In this document: one piece after another, positions 17,980-29,503 of the stretch
How positions within the stretch are numbered: the first letter of the stretch is position 1
Layout of the letters: the number at the start of each line of letters is the position of its first letter
NCBI RefSeq assembly: GCF_003544875.1
Contig: NZ_CP032093.1
Location: forward strand, 1,054,001-1,118,000
DNA length: 64,000 nucleotides
Direction of reading: 5' to 3'
Origin: Vibrio alfacsensis
GTDB lineage: Bacteria; Pseudomonadota; Gammaproteobacteria; Enterobacterales; Vibrionaceae
Translations under genes and position numbers: made by a program
The notes under the pieces: generated by a model
Databases searched by the model: none
What the model saw: the letters and a program-made list of their open reading frames with translations, nothing else
Told to the model about the DNA's origin: nothing

Positions 17980-19317
17980 ATGAGTGAGATGACTCTCAAT
18001 GCTGCAGAACAACCGATAGATGAATTGGTTGGCTGGGTTAAGCAGCACGATTTCTCGTTGAACCTGACCACTGAGCGATTGGCTTTTCTGATTGCCGTCG
18101 CCGTATTAAGCAACGAAAGGTTTGACGAAGAATTGGGTGAAGGTGAGTTGCACGACGCATTTGCCATCGTCACTCGACTTTTTGATGAAACGGGCGAAGC
18201 ATCCGCTTTCCGTGCAAACAATGCCATCAACGAAATGGTAAAACAGCGTCTTATTAGTCGTTTTGTTAGTGAGATTACGGATGGGGCGAGTATTTATCGC
18301 TTGTCTCCGCTTGCTATCGGCATTACCGACTACTACGTACGTCACCGCGAGTTTTCAAAACTTCGCCTATCCATTCAGCTATCTATGGTCGCTGATGAAA
18401 TGGCAAAAGCGATTGAAGCCGCGCAAAAAGGGGGAACCCCGGGCCATTGGCAGAAAAACGTCTATGGAGTATTGAAATACTCTGTGGGTGAAATCTTTGA
18501 CCAAATCGACCTCAACCAACGTGTGATGGATGAGCAGCAACAATCTGTGAAGCAACAGATTGCAGATCTGCTTAACAAAGATTGGCGTGAAGCAATCAAC
18601 AATTGTGAATCTTTGCTGTCCGAAACCTCAAGCACATTGCGTGAGCTACAAGACACGCTGCAAGCGGCCAGTGATGAACTGCAAACTCAGATCCTGGACA
18701 TTCAAGAGATTGTTTATGGTGATGCAGAGTTGGAGTTTATTGAAGAAGCGTTATTCGGTTTACAAATGAAGTTAGACCGTATTACCAGCTGGGGCCAGCA
18801 AGCGATCGACCTTTGGATTGGTTACGACCGTCACGTCCATAAGTTCATCCGTACAGCGATTGATATGGATAAGAACCGAGCGTTCAGCTCGCGTTTACGT
18901 CAATCCGTAAAAGACTATTTTGATATGCCATGGTATCTGACCTACGCAGATGCAGAAAGACTCTCCGATCTTCGTGATGAGGCTTTGGTTCTGCGTGACG
19001 ATGAGGTAACAGGGCAAGTTCCAATGGAAGTGGAATACGAAGAGTTTCAACAAGTCAATGATGAGTTGTCTGAGCGTATTGGTGACATGCTTAAAGCACA
19101 TAAAGAGCAAGGCACGCCAATCGATTTAAGTGTGGTGCTACGCGATTACCTCGCACAACACCCTAGAACTCATCACTTTGATTTAGCCCGAATTGTTGTT
19201 GATCAGGCTGTGCGTCTAGGGTACTCAGAATCTGACTATCAAGCGGTTCAACCAGACTGGAAAGCAATCAACGAATTTGGGGCAAAGGTACAAGCGAATG
19301 TCATCGACCGATACTAA
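17980..19317 (+). CDS. mukF: Condensin kleisin subunit MukF
   Basis: MukF is the kleisin of the MukBEF SMC complex that organises and segregates chromosomes. The 445-residue protein (E. coli 440) has an N-terminal winged-helix and helical dimerisation region (residues 1-150, starting [20 protein letters not shown]), a central coiled coil (about 185-245, [20 protein letters not shown]) and a C-terminal winged helix that contacts the MukB head. The ATG is two bases after the cmoM stop. The 3' end overlaps mukE by 20 bases, indicating one cmoM-mukF-mukE-mukB transcript. Confidence 0.96.
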   Translation: MSEMTLNAAEQPIDELVGWVKQHDFSLNLTTERLAFLIAVAVLSNERFDEELGEGELHDAFAIVTRLFDETGEASAFRANNAINEMVKQRLISRFVSEITDGASIYRLSPLAIGITDYYVRHREFSKLRLSIQLSMVADEMAKAIEAAQKGGTPGHWQKNVYGVLKYSVGEIFDQIDLNQRVMDEQQQSVKQQIADLLNKDWREAINNCESLLSETSSTLRELQDTLQAASDELQTQILDIQEIVYGDAELEFIEEALFGLQMKLDRITSWGQQAIDLWIGYDRHVHKFIRTAIDMDKNRAFSSRLRQSVKDYFDMPWYLTYADAERLSDLRDEALVLRDDEVTGQVPMEVEYEEFQQVNDELSERIGDMLKAHKEQGTPIDLSVVLRDYLAQHPRTHHFDLARIVVDQAVRLGYSESDYQAVQPDWKAINEFGAKVQANVIDRY

Positions 19318-20053
19318 TGAATACATGTCAGAGAATCTGACAAAAGCAATTTCAAACCCTCTGTTCCCAGCGCTGGATAGCATGCTACGAGCAGGGCGTC
19401 ATATATCAAGTGAAGATCTAGATAACCACGCATTGTTGTCGGATTTCGAACTTGAGCTTTCTTCTTTCTATCAGCGCTACAACACTGAATTGGTGAAAGC
19501 GCCAGAGGGATTCTTTTATCTTCGTCCACGTTCAACATCTTTGATTGGCCGAAGTGTGCTCTCTGAGCTAGATATGCTGGTGGGTAAAGTACTGTGTTTC
19601 CTTTATCTAAGCCCAGAGCGTCTTGCCCATGAGGGTATCTTTACTAACCAAGAGCTATACGATGAGTTGCTTGCATTGGCTGACGAAAACAAGTTGATGA
19701 AGCTTGTGACCAACCGTGCAACAGGCTCTGACCTTGATAAAGAAAAACTGTTTGAAAAAGTACGTACGTCTCTTCGTCGTCTTCGTCGTTTAGGCATGAT
19801 CATCAATATTGGTGAAACCGGTAAGTTCAGTATCAGTGAAGCAGTATTTCGTTTTGGTGCGGATGTGCGCATTGGTGATGATATGCGTGAAGCACAACTT
19901 CGCTTGATCCGTGATGGTGAAGCCGTGGTTCATACCAAAGAGCCAAGCCAAGGCAGCTTGTTGTCTGAAGAAGATCAAGAAAGCCAAGACGAGCAAGAAA
20001 ACCAAGACGAGCAAGAAAACCTAGAAGAAGCAACACAAGAGAGTGACGCATGA
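19298..20053 (+). CDS. mukE: Condensin subunit MukE
   Basis: MukE is the KITE-type subunit that bridges MukF and regulates the MukB ATPase and DNA binding. I place the start at the ATG at 19298 (MSSTDTNEY), inside the end of mukF, because it matches the family N-terminus; the open frame runs 7 codons further upstream. Conserved blocks are [54 protein letters not shown] and [20 protein letters not shown]. The C-terminus carries a short acidic repeat ([17 protein letters not shown]), typical of a disordered tail. Its stop overlaps the mukB start. Confidence 0.95.
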   Translation: MSSTDTNEYMSENLTKAISNPLFPALDSMLRAGRHISSEDLDNHALLSDFELELSSFYQRYNTELVKAPEGFFYLRPRSTSLIGRSVLSELDMLVGKVLCFLYLSPERLAHEGIFTNQELYDELLALADENKLMKLVTNRATGSDLDKEKLFEKVRTSLRRLRRLGMIINIGETGKFSISEAVFRFGADVRIGDDMREAQLRLIRDGEAVVHTKEPSQGSLLSEEDQESQDEQENQDEQENLEEATQESDA

Positions 20054-23000
20054 GCATGATTGAACGCGGTAAATACCAATCGCTAACCATGGTCAACTGG
20101 AACGGCTTCTTTGCCCGTACGTTTGACATCGATGGTCTGGTAACCACGCTATCAGGTGGTAACGGTGCAGGTAAATCAACCACAATGGCGGCGTTCATCA
20201 CCGCATTGATTCCTGACCAAACGCTACTGCACTTCCGTAACACCACAGAAGCAGGCAGCAGCCAATCGTCTCGCGACAAAGGTCTGTACGGTAAGTTGCA
20301 GCCTGGCGCCTGTTATGCGGCGCTCGATGTGGTGAACTCACGTAACCAACGCCTATTGTTTGCAGTAAAACTGCAGCAAGTTGCGGGTCGTGATAAGAAA
20401 GTAGACATCAAACCGTTTGTTATTCAAGGCTTGCCAAGTCATGTTAAACCGACGGATATCTTGGTTGAAAGCGTATCTGCGACTCAAGCTCGCGTACGTC
20501 AAATTAATGAAGTTAAAGATGCCGTTGCGGAGTTTGAGGGAGTGCAGTTCAAAGCGTTCCCATCAATTGTGGACTATCACGCGCAAATGTTTGAATTCGG
20601 TGTCATTCCGAAGAAACTACGCAACTCAAGCGATCGTTCTAAGTTCTACCGTCTGATTGAAGCATCGCTTTACGGTGGTATCTCAAGTGCGATTACGCGC
20701 TCGCTGCGTGACTACCTTCTGCCACAAAACGGGGGTGTGAAGAAAGCATTCCAAGATATGGAATCGGCGCTGCGTGAAAACCGCATGACGCTAGAAGCGA
20801 TTAAAACCACACAAACTGACCGTGATTTGTTTAAACACTTGATCACAGAGTCGACCAATTATGTGGCCGCGGATTACATGCGCCACGCCAACGAACGTCG
20901 TAATAAACTGGATAAAACGCTGTCGCTACGTTCAGAGCTATTTGGTTCTCGTGAGACATTGATTGAGCAAAATAAGTTGCTTACTCGTGTTCAAGAAGAG
21001 CTAGAACTGCTTGTTGATTCTGAAGCGGCGCTAGAGCAAGACTATCAAGCGGCTTCTGACCACTTGCAACTGGTGCAAAATGCATTGCGCCAGCAAGAGA
21101 AGATCGAACGTTACCAAGAAGATCTTGAAGAGCTCAGTGAGCGTCTTGAAGAACAAATGATGGTTGTCGAAGAAGCGCAAGAACGCGTGATGATGGTGGA
21201 AGAGCAAGCCACTGTTGCGGAAGAAGAGGTCGATAGCCTTAAGACGCAACTGGCGGACTACCAACAAGCACTCGACGTTCAGCAAACTCGTGCACTTCAA
21301 TACCAGCAAGCGGTTCAAGCGCTAGATAAAGCTAAACAGTTGCTGGGTAATGAAAGCCTAACGGCGGAATCAGCACAAGCGCTGCTTTCTGAACTTAAGA
21401 ATAAAGAATCAGAAAGCACCAACGCGTTGCTATCGGTTAAGCACAAGTTGGACATGTCTTCTGCAGCGGCAGAGCAGTTTGAAACCGCGCTTAAACTGGT
21501 ACAAAGCATCGTTGGTCAAGTTGACCGTAAAGACGCGTCTGAGTATGCGAAAACTGCAATCACGAAAGCGCGCGAGTCACAACAAGTTGCACAAAACGAA
21601 CAGCAATGGCGTGCACAGCACCGCGATCTTGAGCGTAGTCTGAACCAACAACGTCAAGCGCGTGAACTAGTCAACGAATACCAAAAGCAGTTCCATATTG
21701 AACTGACGGACGAAATCACGTTTGAACAAGAGCGCGAACGTCACGCGATGCAAATTGACTCGTTAGAAATGACGCAAGAAGACGTGCGTGAACAGCGCAG
21801 TGAACAGCGTCGTTTTGAACAAGATGCCACGACAGAAATCAACAAGCTAGAAGCCATTGCACCAACATGGATTGCGGCCAACGATGCGCTAGAAAAACTG
21901 CGTGAACAAAGTGGCGCTGAGCTAGAAGATAGCCAGTCAGTCATGAGCCAAATGCAAGTGGTGCTTGAGCAAGAGAAAACCCTTTCTCTGGCGAAAGACA
22001 AACTGGCAGAGCGTCGTAGTCAGCTTGATACTGAGATTGAGCGTCTTGCTTCTCCTGGTGGTTCAAACGACCCTCGTCTGAAAGGATTGGCAGATACACT
22101 AGGCGGCGTATTACTGTCTGAGATCTACGATGACATCACAATTGATGACGCGCCTTACTTCAGTGCGATGTACGGCCCGGCTCGTCACGCTATCGTTGTA
22201 TCTGACCTATCTGGTATCGAAGAGAAACTGGTAGAACTCGACGACTGTCCAGAAGACTTGTACATCATTGAAGGTGACATCGATGCCTTTGATGACAGCT
22301 CATTCGATGCAGAAGAGTTAGAGGGAGCAGTGTGCGTTCGTATGAACGATCGCCAAATGCGTTACTCTCGCTTACCTGAGATCCCACTGTTTGGTCGTGC
22401 GGCACGTGAGCAGCGTTTAGAGCTACTGCGTAACGAACGTGAAGAAGTGGTAGAGAAGCACGCAAAAGCGGCATTTGACTCGCAGAAAATGCAGCGTCTG
22501 TACCAAGCGTTCAACCAGTTTGTGGCAAGCCACATTCAAGTAGCGTTCGAAGCAGATCCAGAACAAGCGCTGGCGAGCATTCGTGACAAGCGTAACCAAA
22601 TTGTTCGAGTATTGGCGGATCTCGATGCCAAAGAGCAACAACAACGTTCTCAGCTTCAAATCAGCAAGCAAGCATTGTCCTCTTTGGATAAGCTCGCTCA
22701 CTACATTGCGTTGATTGAAGATGAAACGCTACAAGCGCGCTTTGATGAGTTGGAAGAGAAAATTGCACAACTATCAGAAGCAAAAGCATTTCTAACAAAC
22801 CACGCAAAAGCGGTGGCAGAGTTGGAAAAAGTGTCTGTTGCGCTAGACGCTGACCCAGAGCAATTCGACGCGCTAGAAGCAGAATACAAAGCGGCAGACG
22901 AACAGCTACAAGATCTTAAGAAGCAAATCTTTGCACTTTCAGATCTCGTTGAACGTCGTCACTATTTCGCGTACTCAGATTCAGTAGATCTATTGAACAA

Positions 23001-24519
23001 GAGCAGCGAACTGAGCGAGCAGCTCAAAGCAAAACTGGTTCAAGCTGAACAAATGCGTACACGTTCTCGTGAAGAGTTAAAACAGTCACAAGGCCAAATG
23101 AACCAATATAACCAAGTATTGGCGTCGCTGAAGAGCTCACACCAAGCGAAACTGGAAACGGTTCAAGAGTTCAAACAAGAGCTGCAAGAGTTTGGTGTTA
23201 ACGCAGACGAAGGTGCGGAAGAGCGCGCTATACGTCGTCGTGACGAACTGCATGAACGCCTACACACTTCTCGCGGCCGTAAGAGCGAATACGAACGTAC
23301 CATCACCTCTACAGAACTAGAGATGAAAGCGCTTGTTAAACGCCTAAAGAAAGTGCAAAAAGACTACGTTGAGCTACGTACATTCGTGGTTGCAGCAAAA
23401 GCGGGATGGTGCTCGGTACTTCGTCTAGCGCGTGAGAACGATGTTGAACGTCGTCTTCACAAGCGCGAGTTGGCTTATATGTCTGCCGATGAACTGCGTT
23501 CAATGTCGGATAAATCATTGGGTGCGCTGCGTCTTGCGGTTGCAAACAACGATGATCTGCGTGATGCGTTGCGTCTATCCGAAGATAATGCTCGCCCAGA
23601 GCGTAAAGTTCTGTTCTATATCGCAGTTTATCAACACCTTCGTGAACGTATTCGTCAGGACATCATCCGTACTGATGATCCGGTTGAAGCAATCGAAGAG
23701 ATGGAAGTAGAACTGGCGCGTCTAACAGAAGAGCTAACGCAACGTGAAAACCGTCTAGCGATCAGCTCTGAGTCAGTAGCAAGCATCATCAAGAAAACGA
23801 TTCAACGTGAGCAAAACCGTATTCGTATGCTTAACCAAGGCCTGTCGAATATTTCGTTTGGTCAGGTGAAAGGCGTACGCCTAAACATGAAGATCCGCGA
23901 AAGCCACGAAGTGCTGTTGCATGGTCTAGCAACGCAGCAAGAGCAGCATAAAGATCTGTTTGAGTCTCCGCGTTTTACCTTCTCTGAAGCGATGGCGAAA
24001 CTGTTCCAACGAGTGAACCCGCATATTGATATGGGCCAACGTTCTCCTCAGGTTCTGGGTGAAGAACTACTGGATTACCGTAACTACCTAGAGCTAAGTG
24101 TGGAAGTGAACCGTGGTTCTGACGGCTGGCTACAAGCAGAATCTGGCGCGCTATCAACGGGTGAGGCGATCGGTACTGGTCAGTCAATTCTTTTGATGGT
24201 TGTTCAGAGCTGGGAAGAAGAATCACGTCGTTTACGTAGTAAAGACATTGTGCCATGTCGTCTGTTGTTCCTCGATGAAGCAGCACGTCTGGATGCGAAG
24301 TCTATTTCGACGCTATTCGAGCTTTGTGACCGCCTGGATATGCAGCTTCTTATCGCTGCGCCAGAGAACATCAGCCCAGAGAAAGGCACAACCTACAAGC
24401 TGGTGCGTAAAGTGTTTAAAAATCACGAGCACGTACATGTTGTTGGTCTGCGTGGCTTTGGTCAAACCGATAAACCAAAGAGCGAAGTTCAAGAACTGAT
24501 TGAAGAGCTTGAAGCATAA
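20050..24519 (+). CDS. mukB: Chromosome partition SMC-like ATPase MukB
   Basis: The 1489-residue SMC-like motor of MukBEF (E. coli 1486). The N-terminal head has Walker [10 protein letters not shown] at residues 36-44. Long coiled coils (about 280-630 and 830-1110) flank a globular hinge near 650-790 ([20 protein letters not shown]). The C-terminal head supplies the ABC signature [11 protein letters not shown] near 1370 and Walker [13 protein letters not shown] near 1405. The ATG at 20050 overlaps the mukE stop; a second ATG two codons on (MIERG) matches the E. coli start equally well. The MukBEF set is limited to a subset of gammaproteobacteria including Vibrio, supporting the taxonomic call. 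Confidence 0.97.
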   Translation: MSMIERGKYQSLTMVNWNGFFARTFDIDGLVTTLSGGNGAGKSTTMAAFITALIPDQTLLHFRNTTEAGSSQSSRDKGLYGKLQPGACYAALDVVNSRNQRLLFAVKLQQVAGRDKKVDIKPFVIQGLPSHVKPTDILVESVSATQARVRQINEVKDAVAEFEGVQFKAFPSIVDYHAQMFEFGVIPKKLRNSSDRSKFYRLIEASLYGGISSAITRSLRDYLLPQNGGVKKAFQDMESALRENRMTLEAIKTTQTDRDLFKHLITESTNYVAADYMRHANERRNKLDKTLSLRSELFGSRETLIEQNKLLTRVQEELELLVDSEAALEQDYQAASDHLQLVQNALRQQEKIERYQEDLEELSERLEEQMMVVEEAQERVMMVEEQATVAEEEVDSLKTQLADYQQALDVQQTRALQYQQAVQALDKAKQLLGNESLTAESAQALLSELKNKESESTNALLSVKHKLDMSSAAAEQFETALKLVQSIVGQVDRKDASEYAKTAITKARESQQVAQNEQQWRAQHRDLERSLNQQRQARELVNEYQKQFHIELTDEITFEQERERHAMQIDSLEMTQEDVREQRSEQRRFEQDATTEINKLEAIAPTWIAANDALEKLREQSGAELEDSQSVMSQMQVVLEQEKTLSLAKDKLAERRSQLDTEIERLASPGGSNDPRLKGLADTLGGVLLSEIYDDITIDDAPYFSAMYGPARHAIVVSDLSGIEEKLVELDDCPEDLYIIEGDIDAFDDSSFDAEELEGAVCVRMNDRQMRYSRLPEIPLFGRAAREQRLELLRNEREEVVEKHAKAAFDSQKMQRLYQAFNQFVASHIQVAFEADPEQALASIRDKRNQIVRVLADLDAKEQQQRSQLQISKQALSSLDKLAHYIALIEDETLQARFDELEEKIAQLSEAKAFLTNHAKAVAELEKVSVALDADPEQFDALEAEYKAADEQLQDLKKQIFALSDLVERRHYFAYSDSVDLLNKSSELSEQLKAKLVQAEQMRTRSREELKQSQGQMNQYNQVLASLKSSHQAKLETVQEFKQELQEFGVNADEGAEERAIRRRDELHERLHTSRGRKSEYERTITSTELEMKALVKRLKKVQKDYVELRTFVVAAKAGWCSVLRLARENDVERRLHKRELAYMSADELRSMSDKSLGALRLAVANNDDLRDALRLSEDNARPERKVLFYIAVYQHLRERIRQDIIRTDDPVEAIEEMEVELARLTEELTQRENRLAISSESVASIIKKTIQREQNRIRMLNQGLSNISFGQVKGVRLNMKIRESHEVLLHGLATQQEQHKDLFESPRFTFSEAMAKLFQRVNPHIDMGQRSPQVLGEELLDYRNYLELSVEVNRGSDGWLQAESGALSTGEAIGTGQSILLMVVQSWEEESRRLRSKDIVPCRLLFLDEAARLDAKSISTLFELCDRLDMQLLIAAPENISPEKGTTYKLVRKVFKNHEHVHVVGLRGFGQTDKPKSEVQELIEELEA

Positions 24520-24533
24520 ACTCTGAGTTAAAC

Positions 24534-24563
24534 AAAACGCCCGCAACGTTCGCGGGCGTTTTT
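24534..24563 (+). terminator. Terminator of the muk operon
   Basis: AAAACGCCCGC (24534-24544) pairs with GCGGGCGTTTTT (24552-24563), 15 bases past the mukB stop. Confidence 0.92.
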
Positions 24564-24635
24564 GTATCTGATGAGACGTTATAGCAAGTTAGGATGACTC
24601 TTTATTGATTGCGATTAGTGAAGAAACTTAGGCGT

Positions 24636-24674
24636 AAAAAAGCCGAGACGGCAGGACAACAGTCTCGGCTTTTT
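24636..24674. terminator. Bidirectional terminator, probably for the small minus-strand gene
   Basis: AAAAAGCCGAGAC (24636-24648) pairs with GTCTCGGCTTTTT (24662-24674) around a 13-nt loop, with A and T runs on both sides. Confidence 0.85.
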
Positions 24675-24696
24675 GTTATGCGCTAGTAAGGAAGCG

Positions 24697-24849
24697 CTAT
24701 TCCTCTGAAAAGTCGTTTCCTTGTTCGATCATTTCAGCAAGCTCATTCAGTGCTTGGACAGAGAGCTCTGACAAACGTTGTAAGTGTTGGTCTAAAGTTT
24801 CCTGTTCTACAAGCTGGGGGTTAATTATTGTATTTTTGTTTTGTTGCAT
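24697..24849 (-). CDS. Small protein of unknown function, 50 residues
   Basis: The open frame runs to 24918, but the best start is the ATG at 24849, preceded by a GAGAGGTT ribosome site 8-13 bases upstream. It gives MQQNKNTIINPQLVEQETLD and an amphipathic helical segment (LQRLSELSVQALNELAEMIE) with an acidic end. There is no signal or membrane segment. It lies alone between the muk terminator and the ATP-grasp operon and has its own terminator, which together with the ribosome site makes it a credible gene. No function can be assigned. Confidence 0.5.
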   Translation of the reverse strand: MQQNKNTIINPQLVEQETLDQHLQRLSELSVQALNELAEMIEQGNDFSEE

Positions 24850-25043
24850 CGCCCAACCTCTCGAGTTGAGTAAGGGGGAGTAATCATGATAGTCAAAGAG
24901 TCGAATAAAAAGAAACAATCGATGTTTAAATTGATAGGTTGATCATTGTTCGGAGGCGAGAGGTGCAGATTTTTGAGAGCGAGCATTAAGTCGCAGAAAT
25001 AAATAAAGCTAGCAACCACCGAAATGGGTGCTAGCGAAAGGAT

Positions 25044-26012
25044 TTAGAATTGAGATTTGACGCCGAATTTCTCAATTGCGTAGGCGACGCGTTCTAGTGG
25101 CTTAGGGTACTCAGCAGGCATCCCAAGCGCTTCAATATGCTTTAAACGTGGCAATAAGCCAGCGCCGTTTGCAATTTGAATTGCGAGACCTGGACGTGCG
25201 TTAAGCTCCAGCACCATAGGGCCTTCTTCTTTATCCAGCACCATGTCTGTCCCCATGTAGCCAAGGCCAGTCATTTCCCATGCACTTGATGCAAGCTCTA
25301 GCAATCGCTCCCAATGAGGGACTTGTAGCGTTGATAAGTCTTTACCCGTATCTGGGTGGTGTGTGACGGGTTGGTCAAACTGGACGGCTCGAATTGCTTT
25401 TCCTGTTGCGATATCAATACCTACGCCAACCGCACCTTGGTGTAAGTTTGCTTTACCATCAGAGGCGGAGGTTGAACAACGCATCATCGCCATGACAGGG
25501 TAGCCTTTAAATACGATGATTCGTACATCTGGAACGCCCTCATAACTGAAGCCATCAAAGCAATCATCAAACTTGATAAGGTTCTCAACCACGGCTACAT
25601 CGTTTTTTCCGCCAAGCGAGAATAGGCCAGCCAATGCATTACTAATATGGCGTTCTACCTCTTCTTTGTTACAGGTCGAACCGGATGGCTTCGTGTAAAC
25701 GCCATCCTTGTGCGAGGTAATCACTAAGATTCCTTTACCGCCACTGCCTTGGGCTGGCTTGATGACAAACCCAGGCCAATCTTCAACCATCTTATGAATG
25801 GTTTTGACTTCTGCTTGGCTATTGATCACGCCAATCAATTTAGGAACTGTGGCACCTGCTGCTTCGGCAATGATCTTGGTCTTGAGCTTATCGTCCACCA
25901 AAGGGTATTTAGAACGGTCATTATAGCGCCCAATATAACTATGGTTGCGCTTGTTCATTCCCATAATACCCTTATGGCGAAGTTTTCCTGGCGAAGTAAA
26001 ACGTTCAAACAT
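25044..26012 (-). CDS. RimK-like ATP-grasp alpha-L-glutamate ligase-like protein
   Basis: A 322-residue ATP-grasp enzyme. The ATP-grasp core is visible: KTKIIAEAAGATVPKLIG, the nucleotide lid WPGFVIKPAQGSGGKGILVI (residues about 74-93), VPDVRIIVFKGYPVMAMMR and the metal-binding end GPMVLELNARPGLAIQIANG. This family (ATPgrasp_ST, RimK relatives) predicts carboxylate-amine ligation such as glutamylation of a peptide or small molecule. It is the last gene of a three-gene minus-strand operon with the 7TM protein (3-bp gap) and the retropepsin-like lipoprotein. The trio recurs in many gammaproteobacteria and has been tied to osmotic stress in Pseudomonas, as I recall. Its substrate here is unknown. 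Confidence 0.8.
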   Translation of the reverse strand: MFERFTSPGKLRHKGIMGMNKRNHSYIGRYNDRSKYPLVDDKLKTKIIAEAAGATVPKLIGVINSQAEVKTIHKMVEDWPGFVIKPAQGSGGKGILVITSHKDGVYTKPSGSTCNKEEVERHISNALAGLFSLGGKNDVAVVENLIKFDDCFDGFSYEGVPDVRIIVFKGYPVMAMMRCSTSASDGKANLHQGAVGVGIDIATGKAIRAVQFDQPVTHHPDTGKDLSTLQVPHWERLLELASSAWEMTGLGYMGTDMVLDKEEGPMVLELNARPGLAIQIANGAGLLPRLKHIEALGMPAEYPKPLERVAYAIEKFGVKSQF

Positions 26013-26015
26013 CGT

Positions 26016-27521
26016 TTAGTCCTCCGCTAGTGGCTTAAAGCGACGCAGCTCTGTTAGACGGTAACCAGTGTAAGTACCGAGTAATAAGATTCCTGCCAAT
26101 ACAATAAGTTGTAGGCCGATAAAGTTAAACGTTAAGTGCTGGATGTAAGGGTTGGTCATCGCTAAGTAGACCAAGACAGCAGTTAACAGCGAACCACCAC
26201 CTTGCATTGCCACTTCTTTCGCCCCTTCTTCTTCCCACAGAATCGACATACGTTCGATCGTCCAAGACAAGATGATCATAGGGAAGAATGTAATCGTGAG
26301 ACCTTCAGTGAGACCAATCTTGAATGCTACGACCGTGAACACTGAAATGATCATGATAACCGTGATGATGACGGCGGAGATCCTGGCGACCAGAAGGAGA
26401 TTTAGCCTTGATAAGTAGCTTCGAATGATCAAACCAGTGCCGACGATCAATAGGAAACCGACAATACCGGTCACTAGCTGAGTTTGTACAAACGCAACGG
26501 CAATCAGAACAGGCATGAACGTACCAGACGTTTTTAGACCGATGATGACACGCAGGAATACAACAATAAGTGCACCGATTGGAATCAACATGATGGTCTT
26601 AAACATGGCTTGCTCTTCTAAAGGCAAACTATGAATAGAGAGGTTAAGTAAACCGTCTGCTTCCACTTTGTTATCCGTTGCTTGTTGAGGCGTCACTTCT
26701 TGTTTGATCATAGAGAAGTGAACTTGGCTGTTTTTACCGCCAACTAAATCAAGCAGTGATACGTTCGATTCATCCCAAACGAGTAGGTTAGGTTGTGCTG
26801 CGGCTTGTTCTGAGTTTGGAGAGAACAATACCCATTCATCACCAGACCAGACTTGAACCATTGGTTGAATCGTTTGACGTCGACGACCATCTTCAAGTTC
26901 GATGACACCAACAATTTTGCTTTGAACTCCCGCCGTTAATAGGATCTTGCTTAACGCATCTGTACGGTCAAAATCGTTTAGGATCAGAGCCGCGTTTTGG
27001 CTGTCAGGATCATTGAGAGTTTTGATCAGTTCACGGGCGAACGTAACATTGTCAGCAGAGCGGCTCATCGCACGTTCAATTAGCGCGTTTGCTGCTGCTT
27101 GTTGAGGTGCAGAAAGCGTCGGTTGAACAATATCTTCTGTTGGAGGTTGTGGATTAACTTTAGCCTGAGGATCAACAAGGAATTGTGCCTTGTAGTAGAT
27201 GGTTTGTGGCCCTTTTGCTTGGCGAATAGACCACTCTGCTCTTCGGCCTGAATCAGAGTCTACATAAGAAACACCGTAACCTGGTGATGACGCTGACTCA
27301 CCGATGAGTGTGTAACCTTTTTGAGTATGTGGTGCGGCAAGGGACGCTTTTACTTCACCACCATTGGCGTTGAATTCAATACGAGCTTCAACATCCCAAA
27401 CTTGACGTGTTTCACCTGGCGTCCATGGAACGCCGTAGTTTTCATGTCTAAAAACACTCAAAGCAATGCCTGCAATCACCAATAGAATGATTGACAAGTA
27501 GAACGGTATTCTTGAGGTCAT
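26016..27521 (-). CDS. Inactive-transglutaminase fused to 7TM domain protein
   Basis: A 501-residue inner-membrane protein. It has one N-terminal membrane anchor (residues about 5-25) and a periplasmic region to about 300 with a transglutaminase-like segment (ALILNDFDRTDALSKILLTAGV, VWSGDEWVLFSPN) that lacks an evident Cys-His-Asp triad. The C-terminal block of about seven hydrophobic helices begins MFKTIMLIPIGALIVVFL and includes GTFMPVLIAVAFVQTQ. This matches the Transglut_i_TM plus 7TM_transglut architecture. It is encoded between the ATP-grasp ligase and the retropepsin-like gene, so it probably links cytoplasmic ligation to a periplasmic product, possibly as transporter or sensor. That role is inference. 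Confidence 0.82.
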   Translation of the reverse strand: MTSRIPFYLSIILLVIAGIALSVFRHENYGVPWTPGETRQVWDVEARIEFNANGGEVKASLAAPHTQKGYTLIGESASSPGYGVSYVDSDSGRRAEWSIRQAKGPQTIYYKAQFLVDPQAKVNPQPPTEDIVQPTLSAPQQAAANALIERAMSRSADNVTFARELIKTLNDPDSQNAALILNDFDRTDALSKILLTAGVQSKIVGVIELEDGRRRQTIQPMVQVWSGDEWVLFSPNSEQAAAQPNLLVWDESNVSLLDLVGGKNSQVHFSMIKQEVTPQQATDNKVEADGLLNLSIHSLPLEEQAMFKTIMLIPIGALIVVFLRVIIGLKTSGTFMPVLIAVAFVQTQLVTGIVGFLLIVGTGLIIRSYLSRLNLLLVARISAVIITVIMIISVFTVVAFKIGLTEGLTITFFPMIILSWTIERMSILWEEEGAKEVAMQGGGSLLTAVLVYLAMTNPYIQHLTFNFIGLQLIVLAGILLLGTYTGYRLTELRRFKPLAED

Positions 27522-27574
27522 AATTTACCTTTTATTTTGGTCTTCTTCCGTTTGAATATATTTACGGCTCACAT

Positions 27575-28276
27575 CTACCATGGCAATGTCGCGTAAAATT
27601 CTCTTCCTAGTAGAACAGGATGGTTCATTTGAGAACGATCTGCCAACGTAAATTGCGCTTTTTCATGAATTTTTCCGACACGGACCCAAAGCTCTACAAC
27701 TGCTCGGCGTTCGAGTTCATCTGTCGTTGCTTGGCGAATTTTTACGTAGCGAATAATTGGTGCTTCGATCCAAATATCTTTCTCTGCATCTGACTTGGTA
27801 TTGTCTGCTAAGTGAAAGCGAACCCAGTTTTTGCCGTTTCTTTCAAATTCTTCAATATCAACAGCATTCAGAGACGAAGTCGCTGCCCCTGTATCCACGC
27901 GAGCATCAAAGGTTTGCTTAATAGAATCAATGGTTACGCGCTCAATCGAGCCAAGAACAATCTCATGAGTTGGGGTTGCTTGAATTGGAGCAGGAGCTTG
28001 AACGATGATAGGGTCTTTGGGCTTTCTTACTTCAGCCATTGCCTCATCACGGAAAGCGATAAGTTCGTTTTCCAGCTTATCGACGTGATCTTCAAGGCTT
28101 TCTATATAATCGGATTGATTACTAAGTTGGAGTTCTAAATTAGAGACTCGGGTATTAAAGTTTGTCTCTGAGGCTTGGATAGCAGCTAGCGTTTCTTGGT
28201 GGTACTGCTCGCCTTTCGTAAGAGTGCATCCTGAAAGTAGGGCGATCGCAACAACCGGAGTCAATCGTGTAAACAT
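27575..28276 (-). CDS. RimB-like retropepsin-type putative protease lipoprotein
   Basis: A 233-residue lipoprotein: signal peptide with lipobox LLSGC, lipidated C17. Residues about 35-80 form a coiled coil (VSNLELQLSNQSDYIESLED), then a proline-rich linker. The C-terminal domain (about 105-233) is the RimB/'ATP-dependent zinc protease' fold, which is retropepsin-like: [19 protein letters not shown] contains the D-T-G active-site motif, and VLLGREFYATLPW closes it. First gene of the three-gene operon with the 7TM protein and ATP-grasp ligase, separated by 53 bp. It may trim the product of the ligase; that is family-based inference. Confidence 0.82.
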   Translation of the reverse strand: MFTRLTPVVAIALLSGCTLTKGEQYHQETLAAIQASETNFNTRVSNLELQLSNQSDYIESLEDHVDKLENELIAFRDEAMAEVRKPKDPIIVQAPAPIQATPTHEIVLGSIERVTIDSIKQTFDARVDTGAATSSLNAVDIEEFERNGKNWVRFHLADNTKSDAEKDIWIEAPIIRYVKIRQATTDELERRAVVELWVRVGKIHEKAQFTLADRSQMNHPVLLGREFYATLPW

Positions 28277-28402
28277 TGATAACCTTGGATTGGATGAAGT
28301 CGTTTATTTTTAGTAGTTTAGCTTAGAACGCCGAATGGTCACAAGAAAGAATCTATTGCAGACTCTTATAGAGTGAGGATTAGTGACGTTACGCTAAAAA
28401 AT

Positions 28403-28425
28403 AAAGGATGCAATTGGCATCCTTT
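28403..28425. terminator. Bidirectional hairpin past cmoB
   Basis: AAAGGATGC (28403-28411) pairs with GCATCCTTT (28417-28425) around a 5-nt loop. It lies about 70 bases beyond the cmoB stop (minus strand) and upstream of the retropepsin-like gene. Confidence 0.6.
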
Positions 28426-28496
28426 ATAAGATTCATGGAGAGATTAATGTCTTAATGGCGGGAATGAGTTAAGACAATGTCAGAAATCTCAGTGAA

Positions 28497-29468
28497 TTAT
28501 GGTTTACGTGCCACAAGTACTGCTCGACGAGGTGCAGGGTAGCCCTCAACGGTTTTGCTTGGATCGCTCGGGTCTAAATAATCCGGTAATGAGTTGTGCG
28601 TCATCCAATCCGTAGTACGTTGTTCATCTACAGAGGTCACATTTTCATCTACGATGCGAACGTCTTCAAAGCCGACAAGTTCTAACCAAACTTTAAGTGC
28701 TTTCGCTGATGGGAAAAAGTACACATTACGCATCTGTGCGTAGCGAGAGGTTGGCACTAAGACTGCGTTCTCATCTCCCTCAATCACCAAGGTTTCTAGC
28801 ACCAGTTCACCACCGGATACCAATTGATCTTTTAGTTGTACTAAGTGATCAAGCGGCGAACGACGGTGGTAAAGCACACCCATACTAAATACGGTATCGA
28901 ATGCTTCCAACTTAGGCAGCTGTTCAATACCTAATGGCAGTAAATGCGCACGTTGGTCATCACCCATGAGTTTGCGCATGGCTTCAAATTGAATTAGGAA
29001 CAGGTGAGATGGATCGATACCAACACAAAGGCGAGCACCTGCACCGAGCATGCGCCACATGTGGTAACCATTGCCACAGCCAACATCGAGAACGCTGCGG
29101 TTTTCGAGCGGAGAAATATGAGGAAGAACTCGGTCCCATTTCCAATCACTGCGCCATTCAGTATCGATATGGATGCCATGAACATGATATGGGCCTTTAC
29201 GCCATGGATGAAATGTACGCAGCAAGCTTTCAAGTTTCTTCAACTCACCGATGTGCATCGGTTCGTTATTCGCAATAGTGACTGAATTTACGATATCAAC
29301 ATTATCAGGCTGAACCGGTGGGATTTTATTCAGGGCTTTCAACCAGCGACCAAAGTCACCGTGCTCTGCATTTTGCCAGTCCGTTAGCTGTTGTGGTAAC
29401 ACGTTCAGCCAAGGTTGAAGACGGGTGTCTTGGGCAATTAATTGGTAGAAATTTGCAAAGTTAAACAT
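28497..29468 (-). CDS. cmoB: tRNA U34 carboxymethyltransferase CmoB
   Basis: CmoB transfers the carboxymethyl group of carboxy-SAM (made by CmoA) to ho5U34 of tRNA, giving cmo5U34. The 323-residue protein (E. coli 323) has the CmoB-specific N-terminal region ([15 protein letters not shown]), [22 protein letters not shown] split around the linker, the SAM motif [20 protein letters not shown] and [15 protein letters not shown]. It lies downstream of cmoA on the same strand with a 144-bp gap that contains short degenerate repeats. Together with cmoM at 17189 the window encodes three enzymes of the same wobble-uridine pathway. Confidence 0.95.
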   Translation of the reverse strand: MFNFANFYQLIAQDTRLQPWLNVLPQQLTDWQNAEHGDFGRWLKALNKIPPVQPDNVDIVNSVTIANNEPMHIGELKKLESLLRTFHPWRKGPYHVHGIHIDTEWRSDWKWDRVLPHISPLENRSVLDVGCGNGYHMWRMLGAGARLCVGIDPSHLFLIQFEAMRKLMGDDQRAHLLPLGIEQLPKLEAFDTVFSMGVLYHRRSPLDHLVQLKDQLVSGGELVLETLVIEGDENAVLVPTSRYAQMRNVYFFPSAKALKVWLELVGFEDVRIVDENVTSVDEQRTTDWMTHNSLPDYLDPSDPSKTVEGYPAPRRAVLVARKP

Positions 29469-29503
29469 AGTTAGTTCATCGCTGAGTTGATGTTATAAAA
29501 TTA

